Assembly: GCA_023423655.1 (NCBI GenBank)
Contig: JAFAFE010000005.1
Span: 124,001-188,000 of the forward strand
Length of the DNA stretch: 64,000 bases
From: Pseudomonadota bacterium
Lineage (GTDB): Bacteria > Pseudomonadota > Alphaproteobacteria > Sphingomonadales > Sphingomonadaceae
Direction: 5' to 3'
Shown: piece after piece, positions 49,453 through 57,765 of the stretch
Layout: every line of letters begins with the position of its first letter
How positions within the stretch are numbered: position 1 is the stretch's first letter
Made by a program: the position numbers and the translations under genes
Notes under the pieces: generated by a model
Seen by the model: only the letters and a program-made list of their open reading frames with translations
Database searches by the model: none
Told to the model about the DNA's origin: nothing

Positions 49453-50070
49453 TCACACCGCCGTAATATTGCGGAAAAGCGCGATGATATTATTGGCGGG
49501 CATGGGCGTTACCTCCTCCAGCGTAAAGCCGTAAGGTGCAGCCAGTTCGGCCATTTGCTCCAAAGTGCGCAGGCCCCAAGCGGGATTACGCTGTTTGAGG
49601 CTTTCGTCGAAAGCAAGGTTGGACGCCGCCGTTTCCACGCCTTCGCGGATATAGGGGCCATAAAGGATCAGCGGTTCGCCGGGTGAGAGCAGCGTCGCGC
49701 TCCCCCGCATCAACCCTTCGGTCGCCGCCCAGGGGCTGATATGCACCATATTGATGCACAAAATTGCGGAAATATTGTCCATTTCAGGCCAGCCTTCGGG
49801 GGCGGACGCGTCAAGCTTTACCGGCGCAAGCAAATTGGGCAGGTCTGCCGTCGCGCGCCAGCTTTCGATGGCTGCGACCGCCGCATCCGACCCGTCGCTC
49901 GGCTGCCACAGCATTTGCGGGAACCGCTGGGCAAAATAGAGTGCATGTTCACCCGTCCCGCTCGCAATTTCCAAGACTTTGCCGGTATCGGGCAAAATTG
50001 CCTGTAAAATATCGGCAATCGGCCCGCGATTGCGTAAAGCGGCGGGAGATGAAGGTCTTGCTGGCGGCAT
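49453..50070 (-). CDS. DUF938-family SAM-dependent methyltransferase
   Basis: A 205-aa cytoplasmic protein of the DUF938 family. AALRNRGPIADILQAILPDTGKVLEIASGTGEHALYFAQRFP carries the class I SAM-binding motif (EIASGTGEH), and CINMVHISPWAATEGLM and GEPLILYGPYIREG are characteristic of the family. The substrate is unknown. It converges with the entericidin unit and lies divergent to the sensor kinase gene, 115 bp away. Confidence 0.9.
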   Translation of the reverse strand: MPPARPSSPAALRNRGPIADILQAILPDTGKVLEIASGTGEHALYFAQRFPQMLWQPSDGSDAAVAAIESWRATADLPNLLAPVKLDASAPEGWPEMDNISAILCINMVHISPWAATEGLMRGSATLLSPGEPLILYGPYIREGVETAASNLAFDESLKQRNPAWGLRTLEQMAELAAPYGFTLEEVTPMPANNIIALFRNITAV

Positions 50071-50185
50071 ATCCCTTCCTAACCGGACGATTGGCGCGAT
50101 GAAACCCCTGTTCGGCGATGCTTTGTTGTCGTTTGTTCAGCGCGTTCTGCTATAGCTGCGCGCTCCACTCCTTTGCCGGACTATT

Positions 50186-51424
50186 ATGCTCAAGGATTTC
50201 GACGTGAACGCCCCGCTTATGCGACAGCCCGTGCCCCACGATTATCGTCATGATATTGAAGCGGTTGGCCGGATCGAAGCTGTGCCGCGGATTCTTGACG
50301 TGATTTGCAAAACCACCGGCTTAGGTTTTGCTGCGGTTGCGCGCGTGACCAATGACCGCTGGATTGCGTGCAAGGTGCAGGACGATATTAATTTCGGCAT
50401 CCGCGCCGGGGATGAACTGGATATTGCGACTACCATCTGCAACGAGATTCGCGAAACGCGGCAAGGCGTGGTTATCAACCATGTCGCCGAAGATCCGATT
50501 TTCCACACCCATCCGACACCCGCGCTGTACGGCATCGAAAGCTATATTTCGCAGCCGATCATCCTGAAGGACGGCACATTTTTCGGGACATTATGCGCGG
50601 TGGACCCGCGCCCCGCCGCTATCGACAATCCGCAAACCATCAATATGTTCAAATTATTTGCCGATTTGATCGCGCAATATCTGATGGTGGATGGCCAGCT
50701 TCGTTTGACGCAGGACGAGTTGGAAGAAACGCAGGACGAGCTGGAAGAAGAACGCGAAACCGCGCGGTTGCGGGAACAGTTTATCGCGGTACTGGGCCAT
50801 GATTTGCGCAATCCGGTGGCTGCCTTCCAATCGGGCATCCGCCTACTCGCCGACCAACCGCTCGACCAGCGCGGAGAGCAGATTTTGGGGCTGTTGCAAG
50901 GCAGCGTCAGCCGCATGGATGATATGATCCGCAATATGCTCGATTTTGCGCGGTTGCGGCTGGGGTCGGGGGTGACGCTCCACCATGATGCCGACCGCGA
51001 TTTGTCCGAAACCATCGAACAGGTCGCGCTGGAATTAAAGGCCGCCAATCTGGAGCGCCGCATCGAAATAGCGATCCCCGCTTTTCCGCGCCTTTCCGTC
51101 GACCATAACCGCATTGCGCAGATGCTATCGAACCTCATCGGCAATGCGATTACGCATGGCGACCCTGACCAGCCGATCCGCATCGGCGGTTCGCTGTGCG
51201 CCAATAATCTCACCATCTATGTCGCCAATGGCGGCAAGCCTATCCCCGCCGACGCGATGCCGCATTTGTTCGACGCCTTTTACCGGCAGGATCAGGGCAA
51301 ATCCAAGGATGGCTTGGGGTTAGGCCTGTTCATCGCGTCGGAAATCGCGCGGGTTCATGGCGGAACATTGAGCGTCGCCTCGGACGAGACGGAGACACGG
51401 TTTACCTGCACCTTGCCGGTGTAG
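50186..51424 (+). CDS. GAF-domain sensor histidine kinase
   Basis: A 412-aa soluble kinase. A GAF domain covers about 25-170 (FAAVARVTNDRWIACKVQDD; SYISQPIILKDGTFFGTLCAVD). A short coiled coil follows, with two nearly equal heptads LTQDELEE TQDELEEE near 178-193. HisKA has the phospho-acceptor in VLGHDLRNPVAAF (His near 205), and the ATPase domain has NLIGNAITHGD and GLGLGLFIASEIARVHGG. There is no membrane segment, no receiver domain and no response regulator nearby. GDLRNP-type HisKA with GAF input is common in light- or redox-linked kinases, but no chromophore Cys motif is evident to me. Confidence 0.9.
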   Translation: MLKDFDVNAPLMRQPVPHDYRHDIEAVGRIEAVPRILDVICKTTGLGFAAVARVTNDRWIACKVQDDINFGIRAGDELDIATTICNEIRETRQGVVINHVAEDPIFHTHPTPALYGIESYISQPIILKDGTFFGTLCAVDPRPAAIDNPQTINMFKLFADLIAQYLMVDGQLRLTQDELEETQDELEEERETARLREQFIAVLGHDLRNPVAAFQSGIRLLADQPLDQRGEQILGLLQGSVSRMDDMIRNMLDFARLRLGSGVTLHHDADRDLSETIEQVALELKAANLERRIEIAIPAFPRLSVDHNRIAQMLSNLIGNAITHGDPDQPIRIGGSLCANNLTIYVANGGKPIPADAMPHLFDAFYRQDQGKSKDGLGLGLFIASEIARVHGGTLSVASDETETRFTCTLPV

Positions 51425-51439
51425 GTGCGCGCGTACCAT

Positions 51440-51614
51440 CCTTCTCCCTTGATGGGAGAATGATATGGAGCCTTAGCGAGGAACGAGCTTAGGCGCAGTT
51501 GGATGAGGGTGATCTCTCCGCAAACATTGTGCTTTGTTGATAGCGCACCCTCATCCAGCTACGACTAGGCAGCAAGCTGCCAAGTCTTCATATCCTCCTC
51601 CCATCAAGGGAGAA
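51440..51614. repeat. long palindromic intergenic repeat between the kinase gene and gcvPB
   Basis: Third copy of the 25271 family: ends CCTTCTCCCTTGATGGGAGA and CCTCCCATCAAGGGAGAAG, inner GGCGCAGTTGGATGAGGG / CCCTCATCCAGCTACGACTA. The centre differs from the other two copies. It separates two convergent genes. Confidence 0.82.
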
Positions 51615-51641
51615 GAATTGCGTAGCGCCATCTGCTCGTCC

Positions 51642-53252
51642 TCAACCCCCGCCGATATTCGCGCCAGCGCCGGTGCCAGCGGCTTCCGGCACGGATTCTT
51701 TCCAGCCGAGGACCGGCTTTCTTGCCGCCAAGGTTTCGTCCAAACGGCGGCGCGGCGCGTAATAGGGCGCGTTTTTGAGGGTCGGGTTCCCTTGCTTGGC
51801 CTGGGCCACCACCGAGCGCAGCGCGCCGATAAACTGGTCCAGCACGCGCTTGGATTCTGTTTCGGTCGGCTCGATCAACATCGCGCCATGCACCACCAGC
51901 GGGAAATACATGGTCATCGGATGATAGCCTTCGTCGATCAGGCCCTTGGCCACATCAAGCGTCGAAAAGCCTTCGGCAAAGCCTTTGTCCGAGAAAATCG
52001 CTTCATGCATACACGGCCCCGACGGTGCGAACGGCGCGTCGAGCATATCTTCCATCGAGCGCAGGATATAGTTGGCGTTCAAGACCGCATCTTCGCTGAC
52101 CTGTTTCAATCCGTCCGCGCCGTGGCTCATAATATAAGCGAGCGCGCGGGTGAACATGCCCATCTGGCCGTGGAAAGCGCACATGCGGCCAAATGTCTGC
52201 GGATGTTCTTCCGCTGCATTTTCCTCCTCGATGAGGCGGATATGGCCGTCTTCATAGCGCGCCGTGAAGGGCAACGGACCATAGGGCGACAAGGCTTCCG
52301 ACAGCACCACCGGCCCCGAACCCGGACCGCCGCCGCCATGCGGGGTGGAGAAGGTTTTATGAAGGTTGATGTGCATCGCATCGACGCCCAGATCGCCCGG
52401 ACGCACGCGGCCGACAATCGCGTTGAAGTTCGCGCCGTCGCAATAGACGAACCCGCCCGCCGCATGGACCATGTCCGAAATGCGCTTCATGTCGCGCTCG
52501 AACAGGCCGCAGGTGTTGGGGTTGGTGATCATCACCGCCGCGACATCGGGGCCAAGGCGCGCTTCCAAGGCCTTGATGTCCACACGGCCTTCGGGCGTTG
52601 CGGGAATATTTTCAACCTTATAGCCGGCAAAAGCGGCGGTCGCAGGGTTGGTGCCATGCGCGCTTTCCGGCACAAGGATGACCGAGCGCGCATCGCCGCG
52701 CGCTTCCAATGCGGCACGGATACAAAGGATACCACAAAGCTCGCCATGCGCGCCCGCTTTGGGGGTCATGGCTACGCCGTGCATCCCGGTGAGCTTGATG
52801 AGCCACACCGCCAGTTCATTGATAACGCCGAGCGCGCCCTGCACCGTATCGACCGGCTGGAGCGGGTGGATATCCGCAAAGCCCGGCATCCGCGCAACCT
52901 TTTCATTGAGGCGCGGGTTATGCTTCATCGTGCAGGAACCGAGCGGGAAAAAGCCCAGATCAATACCGTAATTCTGGCGACTGAGGCGCGTATAATGGCG
53001 CACCGTTTCGGATTCCGACAGGCCGGGGAGATTGATCGGGTTTTTGCGGGCCAAACTTCCCAACCTATTAAGCCCCTCCCCTTCAGGGGAGATTTGGTCA
53101 AAATCCACACCCGTGGTCGTGCGGCTGCCAATTTCGAAAATCAGCGGCTCGTCGAGCATCAGCGCCTTGTTGCCGGTGAAGGTTTCGGGGCCGGTCAATT
53201 CGTCCGCGCCGCCCATTTCGGGGCGCCATCCGCTTGCGTTCAACTCGCTCAT
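51642..53252 (-). CDS. gcvPB: glycine dehydrogenase (decarboxylating) subunit 2
   Basis: A 536-aa C-terminal half of the P-protein of glycine cleavage, PLP-dependent. The PLP lysine is in MHINLHKTFSTPHGGGGPGSG (near 299), with LGSCTMKHNPRLNE upstream and AHGTNPATAAFAGYKV and HGELCGIL. Most family B subunits are near 480-520 aa; this one has a longer C-terminal tail (ETLAARKPVLGWKES). It starts 4 bp inside the gcvPA stop codon, so the two halves are translated together and form a heterotetramer. Confidence 0.96.
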   Translation of the reverse strand: MSELNASGWRPEMGGADELTGPETFTGNKALMLDEPLIFEIGSRTTTGVDFDQISPEGEGLNRLGSLARKNPINLPGLSESETVRHYTRLSRQNYGIDLGFFPLGSCTMKHNPRLNEKVARMPGFADIHPLQPVDTVQGALGVINELAVWLIKLTGMHGVAMTPKAGAHGELCGILCIRAALEARGDARSVILVPESAHGTNPATAAFAGYKVENIPATPEGRVDIKALEARLGPDVAAVMITNPNTCGLFERDMKRISDMVHAAGGFVYCDGANFNAIVGRVRPGDLGVDAMHINLHKTFSTPHGGGGPGSGPVVLSEALSPYGPLPFTARYEDGHIRLIEEENAAEEHPQTFGRMCAFHGQMGMFTRALAYIMSHGADGLKQVSEDAVLNANYILRSMEDMLDAPFAPSGPCMHEAIFSDKGFAEGFSTLDVAKGLIDEGYHPMTMYFPLVVHGAMLIEPTETESKRVLDQFIGALRSVVAQAKQGNPTLKNAPYYAPRRRLDETLAARKPVLGWKESVPEAAGTGAGANIGGG

Positions 53253-54607
53253 TTCAGCACCTCCTCAAGCGCGACGGCAAAGGCTTCGACATCTTCCGCT
53301 GTTGTGGTTTCGGTAACGGCCACAAGCAATCCGTTTTCGAGTGCCGACACTTTGGGATAAAGCCGCCCAAGCGACACGCCGCCCAAAATGTCACGCTCGG
53401 CAAGTTCGCGCACAACCGGGCGTGCTTCCTTGAGGAGCACCAGCGTGAATTCGTTGAAAAAGCTGTCGTTCAACACGGTAACGCCCGGCACCTTGGCCAA
53501 GCGGTCCGCCGCGTCACACGCCAGCGCATGATTGAGCGCCGCCAATTCGGTCAGCCCCCGCTCGCCGAGCAAGGTCATGTGGATGCTGAACGCCAGCGCG
53601 CACAAGCCGGAGTTGGTACAGATGTTCGAGGTCGCCTTTTCGCGGCGGATATGCTGCTCGCGGGTCGACAGCGTCAGCACAAAACCGCGCTTGCCGCTGG
53701 CGTCCACCGTTTCGCCGCACAAGCGCCCCGGCATCTGGCGCACATATTTTTCCTTGGTAGCAAAGAGGCCAACATAAGGCCCGCCAAATTGCAAGCCCAC
53801 GCCCAGCGATTGACCCTCGCCGACGACAATGTCCGCGCCCATATGGCCCGGTGCTTCAATCGCGCCCAAGGCAACCGGTTCGGTCACGACCGCGATGAGC
53901 AGCGCGCCCATGTCATGGGCTTTGTCGGCAATCGGCGTAAGGTCGGTGATACGACCCAAAATGTCGGGATATTGGACGACGACGCAGCTTGTATCCTTGT
54001 CGATCGCGCCAAGCAGCCGCTCGGTATCGGTGTCCGCCACCAGTTCGGGCGCGGCAACGTCCAGCGTATCACCGGTAAATTTCGCCATAGTTTCGGCCAC
54101 CGACACATAATGCGGGTGGAGGCCCGACGACAGCACCGCTTTTTTGCGGCGCGTCACGCGGCCCGCCATGCTGATCGCTTCATAACAAGCGGTCGAGCCA
54201 TCATACATGGATGCATTCGCCACATCGCAGCCGAACAGATGCGCAACCTGCGTCTGGAACTCAAACAGGACTTGCAACGTGCCTTGCGCGATTTCGGGTT
54301 GATAGGGCGTATAGGCGGTCAGAAACTCGCCGCGCTGGATCAGGTGATCGACCGAGGCGGGTACATGGTGGCGATAGGCCCCGGCGCCCAAGAAAAACGG
54401 AACATCGCCCGCGACCATATTCCGGCCTGCCAGCCGCTTCATATGGCGCTCGACCGCCATTTCGCTGGCATGGTCGGGCAAGCCTTCAATCGTGCCGCTA
54501 AGCCGCGCTTCGACGGGCACATCGACAAACAGGTCATCGACCGACTTTGCGCCGATCACATCGAGCATCGCCTTGCGGTCGGTGTCGGTCAGGGGGAGGT
54601 AACGCAT
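53249..54607 (-). CDS. gcvPA: glycine dehydrogenase (decarboxylating) subunit 1
   Basis: A 452-aa N-terminal half of the glycine cleavage P-protein. MRYLPLTDTDRKAMLDVIGAKSVDDLF is the standard start, and PFFLGAGAYRHHVPASVDHL, TAYTPYQPEIAQGTLQ and SMYDGSTACYEAISMAGRVTRRKK are conserved. It lies 130 bp after gcvH with a palindromic repeat (54617-54730) between, and overlaps gcvPB by 4 bp. The split form of P-protein is typical of many alphaproteobacteria. Confidence 0.96.
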   Translation of the reverse strand: MRYLPLTDTDRKAMLDVIGAKSVDDLFVDVPVEARLSGTIEGLPDHASEMAVERHMKRLAGRNMVAGDVPFFLGAGAYRHHVPASVDHLIQRGEFLTAYTPYQPEIAQGTLQVLFEFQTQVAHLFGCDVANASMYDGSTACYEAISMAGRVTRRKKAVLSSGLHPHYVSVAETMAKFTGDTLDVAAPELVADTDTERLLGAIDKDTSCVVVQYPDILGRITDLTPIADKAHDMGALLIAVVTEPVALGAIEAPGHMGADIVVGEGQSLGVGLQFGGPYVGLFATKEKYVRQMPGRLCGETVDASGKRGFVLTLSTREQHIRREKATSNICTNSGLCALAFSIHMTLLGERGLTELAALNHALACDAADRLAKVPGVTVLNDSFFNEFTLVLLKEARPVVRELAERDILGGVSLGRLYPKVSALENGLLVAVTETTTAEDVEAFAVALEEVLK

Positions 54608-54616
54608 GGATCAAAT

Positions 54617-54730
54617 CTCCCCCCTCCCGCGTGCGGGAGGGGTCGGGGGTGGGTCTGGAATTGCTTCGAAATTCAGGGGGCGCGTAAGGCGACTTACCCA
54701 CCCCTAGCCCCTCCCGCACGCGGGAGGGGA
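54617..54730. repeat. palindromic intergenic repeat between gcvH and gcvPA
   Basis: Ends CTCCCCCCTCCCGCGTGCGG and CCCCTCCCGCACGCGGGAGG with inner GGGGGTGGGTC / CCCACCCCTAG; same family as 21141-21249. In the mRNA it may fold into a hairpin that sets the ratio of H-protein to P-protein. Confidence 0.8.
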
Positions 54731-54737
54731 ACAGGAT

Positions 54738-55109
54738 TTACAGGCTCGCGATGAAATCCTTATACGAGCCTTCATCCATCAGGCCGTCAAGCTGGCTTTT
54801 GTCGGCGAGCGTCAGTTTGAAGAACCAGCCTTCGCCTTCGGGGTCGGTGTTGACGAGGCTCGGATCATCGCCCAGCGCCGCATTGCCTTCGGTGATGGTG
54901 CCATCAAGCGGGGCATAAACGTCGGACGCGGCTTTCACCGATTCCACGACCGCGGCGTCTTCGCCCTTCTTCACATCCTTGCCCTCTTCGGGGACTTCGA
55001 CGAACACAATGTCGCCAAGCTGGCTTTGCGCATAGTCGGTGATGCCGACCGTCGCTTCGTCGCCTGTTACGTCAAGCCATTCATGTTCATCGGTAAAATA
55101 ACGTGCCAT
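54738..55109 (-). CDS. gcvH: glycine cleavage system H protein
   Basis: A 123-aa lipoyl carrier of the glycine cleavage system. ARYFTDEHEWLDVTGDEATVGITDYAQSQLGDIVFVEVPEEG is the conserved core, and VVESVKAASDVYAP holds the lipoylated Lys59. The distance to gcvT upstream is only 2 bp (stop of gcvT at 55112), so translation is coupled. Confidence 0.97.
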   Translation of the reverse strand: MARYFTDEHEWLDVTGDEATVGITDYAQSQLGDIVFVEVPEEGKDVKKGEDAAVVESVKAASDVYAPLDGTITEGNAALGDDPSLVNTDPEGEGWFFKLTLADKSQLDGLMDEGSYKDFIASL

Positions 55110-55111
55110 AA

Positions 55112-56275
55112 TCAGACTGCCTTCCTCACATATTTGTGCGGTACGAACGGCATGGGAACCACGGTTGCCATGAGCCGCTTGCCGCGCACTTCAATTTCCA
55201 AAATCGTGCCGGGATGCGATTGGTCGGTGGCGACATAGCCCATCGCGATGGGTCCGCCGACGCTCGGCGCAAAACCGCCAGAGGTCACGACGCCGACATG
55301 ATGGCCGCCCGCATAAATATCCGCGCCTTCGCGTGCCGGTTGCTTGCCTTCAAGCGTCAGGCCCACGCGTTTGCGCTTGGCACCATCGACGAGCTCGGCC
55401 AGAATATCGACCGCCCCCGGAAAACCGCCTTCCAAACGGCGGCGCTTGGAGATCGCAAAGCCAAGATCGGCTTCGACCGGATCGGTTTCGGTGCTGAGGT
55501 CATGGCCGTAAAGCGGCAGGCCCGCTTCAAGCCGCAAACTGTCGCGTGCGCCAAGGCCGACCGGCTTGACTTCGGGCTCAGCGGTAAGCGCATCGGCAAA
55601 AGCTTCGGCGGCAGCGGCGGGCAGTGAAATTTCAAAACCGTCCTCGCCGGTATAGCCCGACCGGCTGATGCCCAAAGGCACATCGTTCCATTCATAGGGC
55701 CCGGCCTGCATGAAGACGAGGCCGTCCACACCGGGGAGGCCTTCAACCGCAGGCTTGATGCCTAACCGCGTCAGAACCTCGACCGCTTTCGGCCCCTGCA
55801 ACGCGAGCAACGCCGCATCTTCGTCATAGTTCAGCGTAATATCGTCGGGCAATTCTTCGCGCAGATGGGCGATATCGTCATGCTTTACCGCGCCGTTCAC
55901 GACGACATAAAGATGGTCGCCCGCATTGGTGATCATCAGATCATCCAAAATGCCGCCCTCTTCATTGAGCAACAGCGAATAGCGCATCCGCCCCGGTTTC
56001 AGCACGCTGATATCGCCCGGCACGAGCGTTTCCAAAGCTTCTGCCGCGCCTTCACCCGCAATTTGAAGCTGGCCCATATGGCTCACATCGAACAACCCCG
56101 CATTTTCGCGGGTCCATAAATGTTCGGCCATAATGCCTTCATATTGGATCGGCATATGATAGCCCGCAAATTCGACCATGCGCGCGCCCTTGGCGCGGTG
56201 CCATGCGTCGAGCGGCAGGGTCTGCACTTCCAGCGCGACCGCTTCTTCGCCTTCATTTATGATATTGTCGCTCAT
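55112..56275 (-). CDS. gcvT: aminomethyltransferase (glycine cleavage T protein)
   Basis: A 387-aa tetrahydrofolate-dependent aminomethyltransferase. MVEFAGYHMPIQYEG, GLFDVSHMGQLQIAG, NEEGGILDDLMITNAGDHLYVVVNG and SRSGYTGEDGFEI follow in the family order, with the conserved GLGARDSLRLEAGLPLYGHD and the C-terminal IGYV-type segment GPIAMGYVATDQSHPG. The frame continues to 56332, but the ATG at 56275 has GGAGAG in place. The gene begins 60-70 bp after a tandem glycine riboswitch, which should turn the operon on when glycine is high. Confidence 0.95.
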   Translation of the reverse strand: MSDNIINEGEEAVALEVQTLPLDAWHRAKGARMVEFAGYHMPIQYEGIMAEHLWTRENAGLFDVSHMGQLQIAGEGAAEALETLVPGDISVLKPGRMRYSLLLNEEGGILDDLMITNAGDHLYVVVNGAVKHDDIAHLREELPDDITLNYDEDAALLALQGPKAVEVLTRLGIKPAVEGLPGVDGLVFMQAGPYEWNDVPLGISRSGYTGEDGFEISLPAAAAEAFADALTAEPEVKPVGLGARDSLRLEAGLPLYGHDLSTETDPVEADLGFAISKRRRLEGGFPGAVDILAELVDGAKRKRVGLTLEGKQPAREGADIYAGGHHVGVVTSGGFAPSVGGPIAMGYVATDQSHPGTILEIEVRGKRLMATVVPMPFVPHKYVRKAV

Positions 56276-56336
56276 CACACACTCTCCGTCGGTCACATAG
56301 CATCCTTGCGCGCACCGGTGCCGCAAGCCCAAGCTA

Positions 56337-56540
56337 TGCCCCCTCTGTCACGGGAACCTGAGAGTTTTCCTTTGAGGACCGTCAGGCCCAAAAAGTTACC
56401 CCTTCGGTGGGATAGCCCGCACGCGCGCCATCCGCTTTCCAGAGTGCCGACAGGATAATGCGGTCCCTTGTGACCTGAGAGTTTCCGGGGCGGTTGCTCC
56501 TTCGGTGGAGAGGTCAAAGCCTCCCGCTCTCCCGCATTTC
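56337..56540 (-). ncRNA. tandem glycine riboswitch controlling gcvT-gcvH-gcvPA-gcvPB
   Basis: Read on the minus strand, two aptamers follow each other: GCGGGAGAG...CCACCGAAGGAGCAA...AAACTCTCAGGTCAC (about 56540-56460) and, after a linker, a second with CACCGAAGGGGTAAC...AAAACTCTCAGGTTCC (about 56440-56337). CACCGAAGG and AACTCTCAGG are the conserved glycine-aptamer blocks. Its position before gcvT is the most common one. The bases further upstream (56541-56733) hold no gene that I can support. Confidence 0.93.
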
Positions 56541-56733
56541 CATCTACCTTCGTTCAAAAAAGGCAGCGACTTGTCCCCGCCCATGAAGGCCAGACAGAGT
56601 CGAGTCAATCCGCCTTGGGGCCAATATCGCAAAAAAGCCGTCCATATGCGGTGCAGTGGCGGAATCGGGCCGGAGCGCCCCGCAACCTTTTCGCCTACGC
56701 TAGCGTTGGAATGGTAGTGAAGGAGATTATGCC

Positions 56734-56922
56734 ATGCCTGCCAAATCCAAAGCCCAGCAGCGCGCCGCCGGTGCCGCGCTCAGCGCCAAACGCGGCGAAA
56801 CCAAAATGTCCGAGCTTCAGGGCGCGTCGAAACAAATGTATGAAAGCATGACCGAAAAGGAATTGGACGAGCTTGCCAGCACCAAGACGGAAGACCTGCC
56901 AGACCATGTGGATGAGGATTGA
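56734..56922 (+). CDS. DUF3008-family small protein
   Basis: A 62-aa hydrophilic protein: MPAKSKAQQRAAGAALSAKR is the DUF3008 start, followed by LQGASKQMYESMTEKELDEL and an acidic end. The fold and function are unknown; short basic proteins of this kind are widespread and some have been seen expressed under stress, so no function is assigned. GAAGGAG stands before the ATG. It is divergent from the riboswitch-controlled gcv operon. Confidence 0.88.
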   Translation: MPAKSKAQQRAAGAALSAKRGETKMSELQGASKQMYESMTEKELDELASTKTEDLPDHVDED

Positions 56923-56980
56923 GGGGGTTTGGGTTAGGGTTGGGTTTGGTTGAGCTTGCTACCCCCTCCCCTACTCTTTC

Positions 56981-57071
56981 GTCATCCCCGGCTTGACCGG
57001 GGATCCATCTCCTGACCCTTTGGTTTATGGCGAGGGTATCAGATGGATACCCGCCTTCGCGGGTATGACGA
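56981..57071. repeat. palindromic intergenic repeat (GTCATCCCCGG type)
   Basis: Inverted repeat with ends GTCATCCCCGGCTTGACCGG and CCCGCCTTCGCGGGTATGAC, and inner GGATCCATCT / AGATGGATACCC. It is a relative of 22167-22260 and lies between two convergent genes. Confidence 0.72.
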
Positions 57072-57093
57072 GGTTTTATCTATCCGCCGCTTA

Positions 57094-57765
57094 CTACTTA
57101 ATCCGCTTCGCCAGCGCCGCTATATCGTCATTTTCATGCACGAAGCGGCCTTCCGATGCGCGGTCCACGAGCGTTGCCATCGCGGCCGCTACCACGGCTG
57201 AATCCACCGAGCGATAGCGGCGGAGCGGGCCGAAGCCCATCACCGCATCGCTGATCGGGCTGAGCAAAATGCCCAGCCGTTCGCCGACCCGCCGCTCGCT
57301 GCCGCGTTCGCCGCGCAGCAAGCCGGGGCGCATCAGGTCGAGCCGGTCAAAGCCGAGCGCGGACAGACTTTGCTCGACCTCGCCCTTGACGCGCAGATAG
57401 AAAGTGCGGGTGCGGGCATCGGCACCGACCGAGGACACAGAAATCGCATGGCGCGCCCCTGCCCCGCGCGCCGCCGCCATCACCGCCAGCACCAGATGCT
57501 GGTCGACCGCGCGGAACGCCTCTTCGGAATTACCCGCCAAGCGCCACGTCGTGCCGAGCGCGGAAATAATACAATCGGGCTGGATGGCCGCAACCCATGC
57601 GGGCCATTCCTCCACGGGAGCCACCTGTTCGTTGTAATTTGCACCGCTTATGCCGCTCGGCTTGCGGGTCAGTGCGGCGACCTCATGCACGCCTTCATCC
57701 AGCAACCGCGCGACAAGTTGCCGTCCGATCAATCCGGTTGCGCCGACAATCAGAAGTTTCGCCAT
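57094..57765 (-). CDS. NAD(P)-binding Rossmann-fold protein
   Basis: A 223-aa NAD(P)H-binding protein of the atypical short-chain dehydrogenase/NmrA-like type (as in yeast and plant oxidoreductase HTATIP2 relatives). KLLIVGATGLIGRQLVARLLDEG is the cofactor motif, ISVSSVGAD and YLRVKGEVEQSLSALGFDRLDLMRPGLLRGER the conserved middle. A longer frame to 57903 is antisense-like filler; the ATG at 57765 overlaps the stop codon of dgt by one base (TAATG). The substrate is unknown. Confidence 0.88.
   Translation of the reverse strand: MAKLLIVGATGLIGRQLVARLLDEGVHEVAALTRKPSGISGANYNEQVAPVEEWPAWVAAIQPDCIISALGTTWRLAGNSEEAFRAVDQHLVLAVMAAARGAGARHAISVSSVGADARTRTFYLRVKGEVEQSLSALGFDRLDLMRPGLLRGERGSERRVGERLGILLSPISDAVMGFGPLRRYRSVDSAVVAAAMATLVDRASEGRFVHENDDIAALAKRIK

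Noticed and set aside
51534..54754. Two overlapping plus-strand open frames of 500-600 codons
   Set aside because: Antisense to gcvPB and gcvPA, which have full family motifs. The translations are His/Arg-rich without domains.
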